DNA of 64,000 nt from Pseudomonas sp. B21-028 (GCF_024749045.1 NZ_CP087184.1:6200001-6264000), one strand, 5' to 3'; counted from the first letter of the stretch, positions 44,357-55,104 are shown. Made by a program: numbers and translations. Notes: generated from the letters alone by a model not told the origin.

Positions 44357-46027
44357 TCAGACCACCAAGTCCCGCGTTGCCTGATGCTCATCGAACGTCA
44401 GATATTCCACCAACTCAGGCAACGGCAACGGTTTGCTGATCAGGAACCCCTGCACCTGATCGCAACCGAAGCCGCGCAACAGGTCCAGTTGCTCACGGGT
44501 TTCCACACCCTCGGCCACCACCTCCAGGTTGAGGTTGTGGGCCAGGTTGATCATCGCGTGCACCAGCTTGCGGTTCTCCTCGCGTTGCTCCATGCCGCCG
44601 ACGAAACTCTTGTCGATCTTGAGCAGGGCGATGGGGAGGCTGTTGAGGTGCACGAACGAAGAAAAGCCGGTGCCGAAGTCGTCCAGGGAAAAACGCACCC
44701 CCAGACGGCCGAGGGCATCCATGGTCTGCTTGACCAGTTCGCTGCGGCGCATGACCGCGGTTTCGGTGAGTTCGAACTCCAGCCACTGGGCTTCAACGCC
44801 CCGTTCGGCGATCAGCCGGCTCAAGGTCGGCAGCAACTGGCTGTCCTGGAACTGCCGGAACGACAGGTTGACCGCCATGTGCAGCGGCGCCAGACCGCGT
44901 TCGCGCAAGGCCTGCATATCCCGCAGGGCGCGGGAAATCACCCAGTAACCCAGTGGGACGATCAGGCCGCTCTGTTCGGCCAGTGGCACGAATTCACTCG
45001 GTGGCAGCAGCCCGCGCTCGCCGTGACGCCAGCGCACCAGCGCTTCGAGGCCGACGATGTGGCCGCCCTCGAGGTCGAGGCGGGGCTGGTAGTGCAGCTC
45101 CAGCTCGTCACGACGCAGCGCCCGGCGCAGTTCGCTTTCCAGGTCGGCGAGGCTGCGGGCGTTGCGGTTGATGCGCTCGTTGAAGACATGGAAGGTGCAC
45201 CCCTGGGTGCTCTTGGCCTGTTGCATGGCGATGTGGGCGTGCCACATCAGCGGATCGGCACCCGCCTGGGCCCGAGCGTGGGCGATGCCCAGGCTGCAGC
45301 CGATCAGCAGGCTTTCGCCGTCCACCCAATAGGGCTCGGCCATGGCCTGGGTAATGCGCTCGGCCATCCATTCGGCCCGCAGAGGCGCCCGGCGGGTGTC
45401 GATCAGCAAGGCGAACTCGTCGCTGCCCAGCCGCGCCAGTTGATCGCCGGCTTCGAGCGCCCCCTTGAGACGCGAGACCACCTGCAGGATCAAGCGATCG
45501 CCGGCCTGATGCCCGAGGGCGTCGTTGGCGTGACGGAAGTTGTCCAGGTCCAGGTGACCGAGCGCCAGGCCCCGGCCTTCGCTTTCAGCCAGGCGCGCCG
45601 CCAGCAGGGTCTGGAACCCCTGGCGGTTCGCAATGCCGGTCAGCGGGTCCTGTTCGGCGAGACGCTGCAAGGTGCTTTCCAGTACGCCGCGCTCACGCAC
45701 ATGACGCAGGCAACGGCGCAGGGTCGCGGTATCGAGCAGGTCACGCACCAGCCAGTCGCTGGCGCCATCGGGCAGTGTCGCGGGCTCGTGTTCCAGCAGC
45801 AGGATGGTCGGCAGAGGACAACGGCCGGGAGCCGGTTGCAAGGCTGCGACCGTCAACAGCACCGCGTTGCGATTGTCTTCGAACAGGCTGCTGACCGACT
45901 CCCAGCTCGGGGCAATGATCAACACGACCGAACCCGCCATGGGTGCCAGGCACTCGCGTAATATCGCTGACCACTCAGGCTCTTCGGCCAATAACAGCAA
46001 ACGCAAGGGTTCGACAGGCGTGGACAA
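44357..46027 (-). CDS. GGDEF/EAL cyclic-di-GMP phosphodiesterase (ProE-like)
   Basis: This 556-residue cytoplasmic protein has an N-terminal receiver-like region (LRLLLLAEEPEWSAILRECLAPM..) without a clear phosphoacceptor, a GGDEF domain whose signature reads GSDEF (RLGSDEFALL), and a C-terminal EAL domain with VGLEALVRW, the metal residues in NLSFRQF / ELTETAVM and DDFGTGFSS, and EGVETREQ. The intact EAL motifs predict c-di-GMP hydrolysis; the altered GGDEF may be regulatory. Position between MATE and rep matches P. aeruginosa PA5295 (ProE), a phosphodiesterase controlling exopolysaccharide. Divergent from rep. Confidence 0.9.
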   Translation of the reverse strand: MSTPVEPLRLLLLAEEPEWSAILRECLAPMAGSVVLIIAPSWESVSSLFEDNRNAVLLTVAALQPAPGRCPLPTILLLEHEPATLPDGASDWLVRDLLDTATLRRCLRHVRERGVLESTLQRLAEQDPLTGIANRQGFQTLLAARLAESEGRGLALGHLDLDNFRHANDALGHQAGDRLILQVVSRLKGALEAGDQLARLGSDEFALLIDTRRAPLRAEWMAERITQAMAEPYWVDGESLLIGCSLGIAHARAQAGADPLMWHAHIAMQQAKSTQGCTFHVFNERINRNARSLADLESELRRALRRDELELHYQPRLDLEGGHIVGLEALVRWRHGERGLLPPSEFVPLAEQSGLIVPLGYWVISRALRDMQALRERGLAPLHMAVNLSFRQFQDSQLLPTLSRLIAERGVEAQWLEFELTETAVMRRSELVKQTMDALGRLGVRFSLDDFGTGFSSFVHLNSLPIALLKIDKSFVGGMEQREENRKLVHAMINLAHNLNLEVVAEGVETREQLDLLRGFGCDQVQGFLISKPLPLPELVEYLTFDEHQATRDLVV

Positions 46028-46274
46028 GCTGACTCCGTAGACTCTGGTAGGCGCTGGGCATTATGACTTGCCGACCGACAATGACCAGTGCCAATAGTTC
46101 TCAAAAACCGGCTTCTGCCGATTTTTTTCCATTCCGGGCCGAACATCAGCGCCAATTCACCCCAAATCCCTGCGGCAAGGCGGCGAAACGGCCTGATGTC
46201 GGACAGGGCAGCACAATTCTCCAAGCCTGTTAAAATGCCGACCCATTTTTCGCAAACGACTCCCTGACCCTGTC

Positions 46275-48284
46275 ATGTCCCGACTCAATCCCCGGCAGCA
46301 AGAAGCCGTGAACTATGTCGGCGGCCCTCTTTTGGTGCTCGCCGGTGCAGGCTCCGGCAAGACCAGCGTGATTACCCGCAAGATCGCGCACCTGATCCAG
46401 AACTGTGGCATCCGCGCCCAGTACATCGTCGCCATGACCTTTACCAACAAGGCCGCCCGGGAAATGAAAGAACGGGTCGGCGGCCTGCTGCGCGCCGGCG
46501 AAGGCCGTGGCCTGACGGTCTGCACCTTCCACAACCTGGGCCTGAACATCATCCGCAAGGAACACGTGCGACTGGGCTACAAGCCGGGCTTCTCGATTTT
46601 CGACGAGACCGACGTCAAGGCCCTGATGACCGACATCATGCAGAAGGAGTACGCGGGCGACGACGGCGTCGACGAGATCAAGAACATGATCGGCGCCTGG
46701 AAAAACGACCTGGTGCTGCCTGCCGAAGCCCTGGAAAACGCCCGCAACCCCAAGGAGCAGACCGCTGCCATCGTCTACACCCATTACCAGCGCACGCTCA
46801 AGGCGTTCAATGCGGTGGACTTCGACGACCTGATCCTGCTGCCGGTCAAGCTGTTCCAGGAACACGCCGACATCCTCGAAAAATGGCAGAACAAGGTTCG
46901 CTACCTGCTGGTGGACGAATACCAGGACACCAACGCCAGCCAGTACCTGCTGGTGAAACTGCTCATTGGCAAGCGCAACCAGTTCACCGTGGTGGGCGAC
47001 GACGACCAGTCGATCTACGCCTGGCGTGGCGCGCGTCCGGAAAACCTGATGCTGCTCAAGGAAGACTATCCGTCGCTCAAAGTGGTGATGCTGGAGCAGA
47101 ACTACCGCTCCACCAGCCGCATCCTACGCTGCGCCAACGTGCTGATTTCCAACAACCCCCACGAGTTCGAAAAGCAGCTCTGGAGCGAGATGGGCCACGG
47201 CGACGAGATCCGTGTGATCCGCTGCCGCAACGAAGACGCCGAAGCCGAGCGCGTGGCCATGGAAATCCTCAGCCTGCACCTGCGCACCGACCGGCCGTAC
47301 AGCGATTTTGCAATCCTGTACCGCGGCAACTACCAGGCCAAGCTGATCGAGTTGAAGTTGCAGCATCACCAGATTCCCTATCGTCTGTCGGGGGGCAACA
47401 GCTTCTTCGGCCGTCAGGAAGTGAAGGACCTGATGGCCTATTTCCGCCTGATCGTGAACCCGGACGATGACAACGCCTTCCTGCGGGTGATCAACGTTCC
47501 GCGTCGGGAAATCGGCTCGACCACGCTGGAGAAACTCGGCAACTACGCCACCGAGCGCAAGATCTCGATGTACGCCGCCACCGACGAAATCGGCCTGGGC
47601 GAACACCTGGACAGCCGTTTCACCGACCGCCTGGCGCGCTTCAAGCGCTTCATGGACCGCGTCCGCGAGCAGTGCGCCGGGGAAGACCCGATCGCGGCCC
47701 TGCGCAGCATGGTCATGGACATCGACTACGAGAACTGGCTGCGCACCAACAGCTCCAGCGACAAGGCCGCCGACTACCGCATGGGCAACGTCTGGTTCCT
47801 GATCGAAGCCTTGAAGAACACCCTGGAAAAAGACGAAGACGGTGAGATGACCGTCGAGGACGCCATCGGCAAACTCGTGCTGCGGGACATGCTCGAGCGT
47901 CAGCAAGAAGAGGAAGACGGTGCCGAAGGCGTGCAGATGATGACGCTGCACGCGTCCAAAGGCCTGGAATTCCCTTACGTGTTCATCATGGGCATGGAAG
48001 AAGAAATCCTGCCGCACCGTTCCAGCATCGAGGCCGACACCATCGAAGAAGAACGGCGCCTGGCTTACGTGGGTATTACCCGGGCCCGCCAGACGCTGGC
48101 CTTCACCTTTGCCGCCAAGCGCAAGCAATACGGCGAAGTGATCGACTGCGCGCCGAGCCGCTTTCTCGATGAGCTACCGCCGGACGACTTGGCCTGGGAA
48201 GGCAACGACGACACCCCGACTGAAGTAAAAGCCGTTCGCGGCAACAGCGCTTTGGCCGATATACGAGCGATGCTAAAGCGCTAG
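46275..48284 (+). CDS. rep: ATP-dependent DNA helicase Rep
   Basis: This 669-residue SF1A helicase opens MSRLNPRQQEAVNYVGGPLLVLAGAGSGKTSVITRKIAHL with the Q-motif and Walker A. Also visible are AMTFTNKAAREMKERVG (Ia), LVDEYQDTNASQYLL (II), VVGDDDQSIYAWRGA (III), LEQNYRSTSRIL (IV), VQMMTLHASKGLEFPYVF (V) and RRLAYVGITRARQTL (VI). Rep unwinds 3'-5' and clears protein obstacles ahead of replication forks. Length and motifs are standard. It is followed by xpt after 56 bases. Confidence 0.96.
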   Translation: MSRLNPRQQEAVNYVGGPLLVLAGAGSGKTSVITRKIAHLIQNCGIRAQYIVAMTFTNKAAREMKERVGGLLRAGEGRGLTVCTFHNLGLNIIRKEHVRLGYKPGFSIFDETDVKALMTDIMQKEYAGDDGVDEIKNMIGAWKNDLVLPAEALENARNPKEQTAAIVYTHYQRTLKAFNAVDFDDLILLPVKLFQEHADILEKWQNKVRYLLVDEYQDTNASQYLLVKLLIGKRNQFTVVGDDDQSIYAWRGARPENLMLLKEDYPSLKVVMLEQNYRSTSRILRCANVLISNNPHEFEKQLWSEMGHGDEIRVIRCRNEDAEAERVAMEILSLHLRTDRPYSDFAILYRGNYQAKLIELKLQHHQIPYRLSGGNSFFGRQEVKDLMAYFRLIVNPDDDNAFLRVINVPRREIGSTTLEKLGNYATERKISMYAATDEIGLGEHLDSRFTDRLARFKRFMDRVREQCAGEDPIAALRSMVMDIDYENWLRTNSSSDKAADYRMGNVWFLIEALKNTLEKDEDGEMTVEDAIGKLVLRDMLERQQEEEDGAEGVQMMTLHASKGLEFPYVFIMGMEEEILPHRSSIEADTIEEERRLAYVGITRARQTLAFTFAAKRKQYGEVIDCAPSRFLDELPPDDLAWEGNDDTPTEVKAVRGNSALADIRAMLKR

Positions 48285-48319
48285 AATCGACTACTTTTCC
48301 CCGCCTTCAGAGCCCTTGA

Positions 48320-48913
<594 letters not shown>

Positions 48914-48931
48914 CCGCCACGAATCCCCCTC

Positions 48932-48959
48932 TGTGGGAGCGAGCCTGCTCGCTCCCACA
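48932..48959. repeat. Single compact REP hairpin
   Basis: A perfect 12-bp stem TGTGGGAGCGAG / CTCGCTCCCACA has only CCTG between the arms, as if a REP pair had collapsed by internal deletion. It lies between the convergent xpt and hydrolase genes and may act as a transcript end structure. Confidence 0.8.
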
Positions 48960-48976
48960 AGGTTTCGGGTCGGCCG

Positions 48977-50899
48977 CTATTGCGCAGTGGCCTTGAGGCC
49001 CGCGAGCAACAAGCGCTGGAACAGGTCTTCCTTCAGCCCATCGGTGCTCGCCAGTTGCATCCGCTCCAGATGCTCGGGGTATAACGAAGGCTCCGGGGCA
49101 TCCAGCGCGGCCTTGCCCAATTCGAGCATTTCAGTGAGCTTGAATTTGCTCTTGAGCCAGTTCAGCGCCCGCAACAGGTCCCGCTCCACCCCATCGAAGT
49201 CAGCGCCCAGCGGATACTCCGGAAACAGATTCGGATGCCGCGCCTGGATCGCCCGCAAGCGCTCCGACGTGTTGTCGGCGAACCGCGGGTCGAGACGGAA
49301 ATCCTTCGGTAATTTGCCCGCATTCTGCGCGTGCTCGATCAGCCCCGGCTGGAAGCGTGAATCGCTGATGTTCAGCAACGCTTCGATCACCGCGGCATCG
49401 GTCTTGCCCCGCAGGTCGGCGATACCGTATTCGGTCACCACGATGTCCCGCAGGTGCCGGGGAATCGTGCAATGGCCGTATTCCCAGACAATGTTCGAAC
49501 TGATCTCGCCCCCGGACTCCCGCCAACTGCGCAAGAGCAAAATGGAACGCGCGCCTTCCAGCGCATGCCCCTGGGCGACGAAGTTGTACTGCCCGCCCAC
49601 ACCGCTGAGCACCCGTCCGTCTTCCAACTGATCGGCCACCCCGGCGCCCAGCAGGGTCATGGTGAACACGGTATTGATGAAGCGGGCATCAAGACGCTGC
49701 AAACGCTTGAGGCGTTCCTGGCCATACAACTCGTTGATGTAGCTGATGCGGGTCATGTTGAATTCGAGCCGGCGGCTCTGCGGCAACTCGTGCAAGCGCT
49801 GGTAGAAACTGCACGGGCCAAGAAAGAAACCGCCATGGACACAGATGCCATCGGGCTGGGCCGCCTCGTCGAGCGTACCCGCATTGGCCCGCTCCTGGGT
49901 CGACTCGTCGGGGTAAACCTTGCGCCGGATGATCCCGGCCTCCGCCAGTACCAGCAAACCGTTGACGAACATCTCACTGCAACCGTACAGCCCCTTGGCA
50001 AACGGCTCGACCCCACCCTCGCGTTCGATCAGTTGCGCCCACTGGCTGAGGTTCAGGTCATCCAGTAACTCCCGATACCCGGCGTTATCCGCCTGACGCG
50101 CCAGCAGCGCCGCCGTCAGCGCATCGCCCATCGAGCCAATACCGATCTGCAGCGTGCCGCCATCACGCACCAGGCTGCTTGCGTGCAGGCCGATGAAATG
50201 GTCCTGGAACCCCACCGGCATGTTCGGCGTGGAAAACAGCGTGTGGCTGTCCTTCTCGTCGATCAACAGATCGAAAGCGTCGATGCCGATTTCCGCATCC
50301 CCCGGCATGTAGGGCAGATCGCTATGGACCTGACCGACCATGAGGATGGTCTCCCCTGCCGCCCGCCGCTTCTCGATCATTGGCAGCAGGTCGAGGGTGA
50401 TGTCGGGGTTGCAACTCAGGCTCAGGCGATCCGGATGCTGCGGATCGCTCGCCACCAGTTGCGCGATCAGGTTCAAGCCGGCGGCGTTGATGTCCCGGGC
50501 GGCGTGACTGTAGTTGCTGCTGACGTAGTTCTGCTGGGCCGAAGCGCTGTCCAGCAGGCTCCCGGGTTGCAGAAAGAACTGCTCGACCCGGATGTTGGGC
50601 GGCAGGCTGTCCCGTTGCAGATCGGCCAGGTAATCAAGCTCTGGATAATCGCCGAAAACCCGTTCGATGAAGGGCTCGAGAAAACGCTTCTGCAAACCAT
50701 CGCCCAGGTTCGGCCGGCCCAGGCTCAGGGCCGTGTAGATAATCAGTTGTCGTTCGGGCAGTTGGGCGATGCGCCGGTACAGCGCGTTGGCGAACAGGTT
50801 GGGTTTGCCCAACCCCAGGGGCATGCCGAGATGGATATGCGCTGGCAGGCGTTCCAGGACGTCATCCACTGCCTGCTCGATTGAACACAATTGCACCAT
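48977..50899 (-). CDS. Acetyl-CoA hydrolase/transferase family protein
   Basis: This 640-residue protein is related to 4-hydroxybutyrate CoA-transferase/acetyl-CoA hydrolase enzymes: GMPLGLGKPNLFANALYRR near the N-terminus, GTLQIGIGSMGDALTAALLAR in the middle, and a C-terminal AcetylCoA_hyd_C domain (GVGGQYNFVAQGHALEGARSILLLRS, VVTEYGIADLRGKTDAAVIEALL). The two domains are separated by an insert and a long tail, making it larger than the roughly 500-residue family norm. It moves CoA between acyl groups or hydrolyses acyl-CoA; the substrate is unknown. The start at 50899 has GGAGGG seven bases upstream. Confidence 0.87.
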   Translation of the reverse strand: MVQLCSIEQAVDDVLERLPAHIHLGMPLGLGKPNLFANALYRRIAQLPERQLIIYTALSLGRPNLGDGLQKRFLEPFIERVFGDYPELDYLADLQRDSLPPNIRVEQFFLQPGSLLDSASAQQNYVSSNYSHAARDINAAGLNLIAQLVASDPQHPDRLSLSCNPDITLDLLPMIEKRRAAGETILMVGQVHSDLPYMPGDAEIGIDAFDLLIDEKDSHTLFSTPNMPVGFQDHFIGLHASSLVRDGGTLQIGIGSMGDALTAALLARQADNAGYRELLDDLNLSQWAQLIEREGGVEPFAKGLYGCSEMFVNGLLVLAEAGIIRRKVYPDESTQERANAGTLDEAAQPDGICVHGGFFLGPCSFYQRLHELPQSRRLEFNMTRISYINELYGQERLKRLQRLDARFINTVFTMTLLGAGVADQLEDGRVLSGVGGQYNFVAQGHALEGARSILLLRSWRESGGEISSNIVWEYGHCTIPRHLRDIVVTEYGIADLRGKTDAAVIEALLNISDSRFQPGLIEHAQNAGKLPKDFRLDPRFADNTSERLRAIQARHPNLFPEYPLGADFDGVERDLLRALNWLKSKFKLTEMLELGKAALDAPEPSLYPEHLERMQLASTDGLKEDLFQRLLLAGLKATAQ

Positions 50900-50993
50900 C
50901 CTACCCTCCGGGTCATTCCGTGAATGTGGGTTGGACCGAGCTTGCCGGGTCTTGGTTGCGATGAATAGTCCTGAGTGGTCGTTTCCAAGGCGC

Positions 50994-51020
50994 AAAAAAG
51001 CCGCTCGAAAGCGGCTTTTT
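50994..51020 (-). terminator. Rho-independent terminator of the cytochrome c5 gene
   Basis: Stem AAAAAAGCCGCT / AGCGGCTTTTT with a CGAA-type loop lies 15 bases past the cytochrome stop in its direction of transcription. Confidence 0.88.
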
Positions 51021-51034
51021 CGAAGGATGCTGGC

Positions 51035-51460
51035 TTATTTCAGGCCGGACATCTTTTGGATGGCGCCTTTGAGTTCTTCATCCGAGCAATCGGCGCAGGT
51101 ACCTTTAGGCGGCATGGAATTGATACCGGAGATGGCTTTAGCCAGCAGACCGTCAACGCCGCCTTCTTTCTTGGCTCGTTCGCCCCAAGCTCCGCTGTCA
51201 CCGATTTTGGGAGCGCCCAGCACGCCTGCAGTGTGGCAAGCCCCGCAATGTTTAGCGATTACGTCATCCGGCGTCTTCTTGCCGCCGCCACCCGCCGCAA
51301 CAGCCACTTCCATGCCCTTGCATTCCTGTCCCGCAACGCAAACCTGGCCGACCGGCTCGAGGCGCTTGGCGATTTCGTCGTTGGTTGCCGCTTGGGCACT
51401 GACTGCCCAAAGGGCCAATACGGTTGCTGGTGCAGCCAGCATTTTCATAATTAGGTTCAC
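51035..51460 (-). CDS. cycB: Cytochrome c5 (periplasmic monoheme c-type cytochrome)
   Basis: This 141-residue precursor has a signal peptide ending ALWAVSAQA and the heme-attachment motif HCGACH (Cys72, Cys75, His76). The axial Met probably lies in INSMPPKG, and the C-terminal GTCADCSDEEL carries the extra cysteine pair characteristic of c5. It transfers electrons in the periplasm. GTG at 51460 is preferred because GAGGG lies about 8 bases upstream; ATG at 51448 would also leave a working signal peptide. The position before pauR and dadX matches P. aeruginosa cycB. Confidence 0.9.
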   Translation of the reverse strand: MNLIMKMLAAPATVLALWAVSAQAATNDEIAKRLEPVGQVCVAGQECKGMEVAVAAGGGGKKTPDDVIAKHCGACHTAGVLGAPKIGDSGAWGERAKKEGGVDGLLAKAISGINSMPPKGTCADCSDEELKGAIQKMSGLK

Positions 51461-51629
51461 GCGTACACCCTCATGGTGGCTAGTCACGCCTGCGGCCACG
51501 GTTGCAGGCGGGCGCAAGTATAGCGGTAAGCCTGTCACACTGAAACAACCCTAAAGTCACAAGGGTCTTGTTCGTCGTGACCGCCTTCCCCTTGGGCGCC
51601 ATTGCCGCATGGGCCTGGCGCCTCCTTCC

Positions 51630-52178
51630 TTAGAAATTGGCCGGTGTGGCTGCGCTGATCAGTCGCGCCGGCACATCGAACGGATTACGGAAACGGTGCG
51701 GCTTGGTGCTTTCGAAATAGTAGCTGTCTCCGGCCTCGAGCACGAACGTCTCGGCACCGACGACCAACTCCAGGCGCCCTTCCACCAGAATCCCGGTTTC
51801 CTCGCCTTCATGGGTGAGCATTTCGTCACCGGTATCGGCGCCAGGCGGGTAGATTTCATTCAGGAAGGCAATCGCCCGGCTCGGGTGTGCCCTGCCCACC
51901 AGCTTCATGGTCACGGCGCCGTCGGAGATATCGATCAGTTCGTTGGCTTTGTAGACGATCTGGGTCGGCTTCTCCTGGAGGATTTCTTCGGAGAAAAACT
52001 CGACCATGGACATGGGGATGCCGCCAAGGACCTTGCGCAGCGAGCTGATCGAGGGACTGACGCTGTTTTTCTCGATCATCGAAATGGTGCTGTTGGTGAC
52101 GCCCGCACGTTTGGCGAGTTCACGCTGGGAAAGGCCTTTGAGTTTACGAATGGCTTGCAGTCGTTCACCGACGTCCAA
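51630..52178 (-). CDS. pauR: XRE-cupin transcriptional regulator PauR (PuuR-like)
   Basis: This 182-residue regulator has an N-terminal HTH_3 domain (GERLQAIRKLKGLSQRELAKRAGVTNSTISMIEKNSVSPSISSLRKVL) and a C-terminal cupin (EMLTHEGEETGILVEGRLELVVGAETFVLEAGDSYYFESTKPHRFRN). PauR represses polyamine catabolism genes in P. aeruginosa and PuuR does so in E. coli. PauB-type oxidase and aldehyde dehydrogenase genes lie within 12 kb, which fits. It is downstream of dadX on the same strand with a 128-base gap. Confidence 0.9.
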   Translation of the reverse strand: MDVGERLQAIRKLKGLSQRELAKRAGVTNSTISMIEKNSVSPSISSLRKVLGGIPMSMVEFFSEEILQEKPTQIVYKANELIDISDGAVTMKLVGRAHPSRAIAFLNEIYPPGADTGDEMLTHEGEETGILVEGRLELVVGAETFVLEAGDSYYFESTKPHRFRNPFDVPARLISAATPANF

Positions 52179-52306
52179 TGCTGGAACCTCCAGGGGATCA
52201 GGTTGTGTGGAAAGTGAGCGTTATCATGGCGACAGCGTTCAGTATTTACAACACCTTGACCCGAATCCTGTGCGGTGAAGCGACCTTCGGTCGATCCGGT
52301 TGCGCG

Positions 52307-53380
52307 TCAGCCCCCGAAATAGAGCCGTGGCACCCGTCGCAGGTTACAGAAAATCTGATAGGGAATGGTACCGGCAGCCTTCGCCACATCGCTGGCGAGC
52401 ACATGTTTACCCCATAGTTCCACGGTCGAGCCGAGACCAGCATGGGGGATGTTCGTCAGGTCGACACACAGCATGTCCATCGACACACGCCCGACCAACT
52501 GGCTGCGCTGGCCGTCCACCAGTACTGGAGTTCCGCTCGGGGCCTGGCGCGGGTAGCCGTCGGCATAGCCCATGGCGACCACCCCGACCCGGGTCGTCTG
52601 CGCGGTGACGAAATGGGCGCCGTACCCCACCGGCTCGCCGGCCGGCAGTTCGCGTACGCAGATGATTTTCGACTCCAGGGTCATCACCGGCTGCAGGCGC
52701 GAGGCGGTGGCGTTGGCTTCATCGAAAGGCGTCGCGCCATACAGCATGATGCCCGGACGGACCCAGTCGCTCGGCATCTGCGGCCAACCCAGTACCGCCG
52801 GGGAGTTGCGCAGGCTGGTCTCGGCCGTCAATCCCTGGCAGGCGGCTTCGAACACTTCCAGTTGCCGGGTGCTGGAGGGGTCGTGCAGCTCATCGGCACG
52901 GGCAAAGTGGCTCATCAGCACGACTTTCGCGACTTTGCCACTGGCCAGCAGTCGACGATAGGCGGCCTGATAGTCTCGCGGGTGCAGGCCGACCCGGTGC
53001 ATTCCCGAATCCAGCTTGAGCCAGACCGTGATCGGTTTGCCCAGCGCCGCCTTTTCAATCGCTTCGAGTTGCCACAACGAATGCACGACACACCAGAAAT
53101 CGTGCTCAACGATCAACGACAGCTCATCGGCTTCGAAAAACCCTTCCAGTAGCAACACCGGCGCACGAATACCGCCGGCCCGCAGCTCCAGGGCCTCTTC
53201 GATGCACGCCACGGCAAAGCCGTCCGCGGTGTCCTGCAAAGCCTCGGCGCAACGTACCGCGCCATGCCCGTAGGCATCGGCCTTGATCACCGCAAGGGCC
53301 TTGGCCCCCGTGACTTCGCGAGCCAGTTGGTAGTTATGGCGCAGGGCTTGAAGATCGATAAGGGCACGAGCAGGACGCAT
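52307..53380 (-). CDS. dadX: Catabolic alanine racemase DadX
   Basis: This 357-residue fold-type III PLP enzyme interconverts L- and D-alanine. The PLP lysine is Lys33 ([11 protein letters not shown]) and the second catalytic Tyr is in PVGYGAHFV, with MGYADGYPR and [11 protein letters not shown] also present. The start [17 protein letters not shown] at 53380 gives the exact DadX length; ATG 53395 and further upstream frames are less likely. It is the third gene of dadA-ridA-dadX, supplying D-alanine to DadA. Confidence 0.95.
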   Translation of the reverse strand: MRPARALIDLQALRHNYQLAREVTGAKALAVIKADAYGHGAVRCAEALQDTADGFAVACIEEALELRAGGIRAPVLLLEGFFEADELSLIVEHDFWCVVHSLWQLEAIEKAALGKPITVWLKLDSGMHRVGLHPRDYQAAYRRLLASGKVAKVVLMSHFARADELHDPSSTRQLEVFEAACQGLTAETSLRNSPAVLGWPQMPSDWVRPGIMLYGATPFDEANATASRLQPVMTLESKIICVRELPAGEPVGYGAHFVTAQTTRVGVVAMGYADGYPRQAPSGTPVLVDGQRSQLVGRVSMDMLCVDLTNIPHAGLGSTVELWGKHVLASDVAKAAGTIPYQIFCNLRRVPRLYFGG

Positions 53381-53474
53381 GACGGCAGGCTTCATAGGCA
53401 AACATGAAAAAAACCGGCGCCGGCTGATGGTCGTGACCACCAACAGCGCCGGGAGAGGGATCGTTTCGACAGCT

Positions 53475-53828
53475 TTAAGGCAGCGCGGCCACGACGGACA
53501 GTTCCACCAGGATTTCTGGCTCGCACAGCTTGGCTTCTACCGTAGCGCGGGCCGGGGCCACCCCATTGGGCAGCCATTTGTCCCAGACCGCGTTCATGCC
53601 GGCAAAATCGGCCTCGATGTCTTTCAGGTAGATCGTGACCGACAGCAACCGGCTCTTGTCGGTCCCGGCCAAGTCCAGCAAACGCTCGATATTGGCCAGG
53701 GTTTCGCGGGTCTGCTGCTCGATACCGGCGCTCATGTCGTCGCCGACTTGTCCGGCCAGATAGACGGTGCCGTTGTGCACGACCACCTGGCTCATGCGGT
53801 CATTGGTGAGCTGGCGCTGGATTGACAT
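53475..53828 (-). CDS. RidA family enamine/imine deaminase
   Basis: This 117-residue RidA/YER057c protein has [17 protein letters not shown], the conserved Arg in [24 protein letters not shown], and [16 protein letters not shown]. RidA hydrolyses reactive 2-aminoacrylate and imine products, fitting its place between dadA (which makes imino acids) and dadX (a PLP enzyme). The start [12 protein letters not shown] at 53828 lies inside the 3' end of dadA (29-base overlap), implying coupled expression. Confidence 0.93.
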   Translation of the reverse strand: MSIQRQLTNDRMSQVVVHNGTVYLAGQVGDDMSAGIEQQTRETLANIERLLDLAGTDKSRLLSVTIYLKDIEADFAGMNAVWDKWLPNGVAPARATVEAKLCEPEILVELSVVAALP

Positions 53829-55104
53829 GTTTTGCAGACTCCTGATGTTTGCTGCCATAACGGGAAATATCGAGACCTTCGGCGCTGATCTGCGGCTTTT
53901 TCTTCGCCATCAGGTCCGCCAGCAAGCGGCCGGAACCGCAGGCCATCGTCCAGCCGAGGGTGCCATGGCCGGTGTTCAGGAACAGATTCTTGAACGGGGT
54001 GGCGCCGACGATCGGCGTGCCATCCGGCGTGGTCGGACGCAAACCGGTCCAGAAACTGGCCTGGGCCAGATCACCGCCCTGAGGATAAAGGTCGTTGACA
54101 ATCATCTCCAGGGTTTCACGGCGACGTGGATTGAGCGACAGGTCAAAACCGGCGATTTCCGCCATGCCGCCGACACGGATGCGGTTATCGAAACGGGTGA
54201 TGGCGACCTTGTAGGTTTCGTCGAGAATGGTCGAGGTCGGCGCCATGGCCGGGTTGGTGATCGGCACGGTCAGGGAATAGCCCTTGAGTGGGTACACCGG
54301 GGCACGGATCCCCAGGGGCTTGAGCAGTTGCGGCGAATAGCTGCCCAGGGCCAGGACGTAGCGGTCGGCGGTTTCCAGCTTGCCATCGATCCAGACGCCG
54401 TTGATGCGGTCGCCGGCCTGCTCCAGGCGCTGGATATCCTGGCCGAAGCGGAACTCCACACCCAGCTTCACGGCCATTTCCGCCAAGCGCGTAGTAAACA
54501 TCTGACAGTCGCCGGTCTGGTCATTGGGCAGACGCAAGGCACCGGCCAGGATGTCGGTGACATTCGCCAGGGCCGGCTCGACCCGCGCGATGCCTTCGCG
54601 ATCGAGCACTTCGAACGGCACACCGGACTCTTTCAGCACGGCGATGTCCTTGGCCGCGCCATCGAGCTGTGCCTGGGTACGGAACAACTGTGTAGTTCCC
54701 AGGCTACGGCCTTCATAGGCAATGCCGGTTTCGGCGCGCAGCTCGTCGAGGCAGTCGCGGCTGTACTCGGACAGGCGCACCATGCGTTCCTTGTTGATGG
54801 CATAGCGGCTGGCAGTGCAGTTGCGCAGCATCTGTGCCATCCACAGGTATTGGTCGATATCGGCGGTCGCCTTGATGGCCAGCGGTGCGTGGCGCTGCAA
54901 CAGCCATTTGATGGCCTTCAGCGGCACGCCCGGCGCGGCCCAAGGCGAGGCATAACCCGGCGACACCTGGCCGGCGTTGGCGAAACTGGTTTCCATGGCA
55001 GGCGCCGGCTGACGGTCGACCACCACCACTTCGAACCCGGCCCGCGCCAGGTAGTAAGCACTGACGGTACCGATGACGCCGCTACCCAAGACCAGAACTC
55101 GCAT
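53800..55104 (-). CDS. dadA: D-amino acid dehydrogenase small subunit DadA
   Basis: This 434-residue FAD enzyme has an N-terminal [32 protein letters not shown]ossmann dinucleotide fold, the DAO signature [13 protein letters not shown], and a C-terminal [45 protein letters not shown]. It oxidises D-alanine and other D-amino acids to keto acids with electrons passed to the respiratory chain. It leads dadA-ridA-dadX. The divergent lrp/dadR gene 156 bases away is the expected activator. Confidence 0.96.
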   Translation of the reverse strand: MRVLVLGSGVIGTVSAYYLARAGFEVVVVDRQPAPAMETSFANAGQVSPGYASPWAAPGVPLKAIKWLLQRHAPLAIKATADIDQYLWMAQMLRNCTASRYAINKERMVRLSEYSRDCLDELRAETGIAYEGRSLGTTQLFRTQAQLDGAAKDIAVLKESGVPFEVLDREGIARVEPALANVTDILAGALRLPNDQTGDCQMFTTRLAEMAVKLGVEFRFGQDIQRLEQAGDRINGVWIDGKLETADRYVLALGSYSPQLLKPLGIRAPVYPLKGYSLTVPITNPAMAPTSTILDETYKVAITRFDNRIRVGGMAEIAGFDLSLNPRRRETLEMIVNDLYPQGGDLAQASFWTGLRPTTPDGTPIVGATPFKNLFLNTGHGTLGWTMACGSGRLLADLMAKKKPQISAEGLDISRYGSKHQESAKHVNPAPAHQ

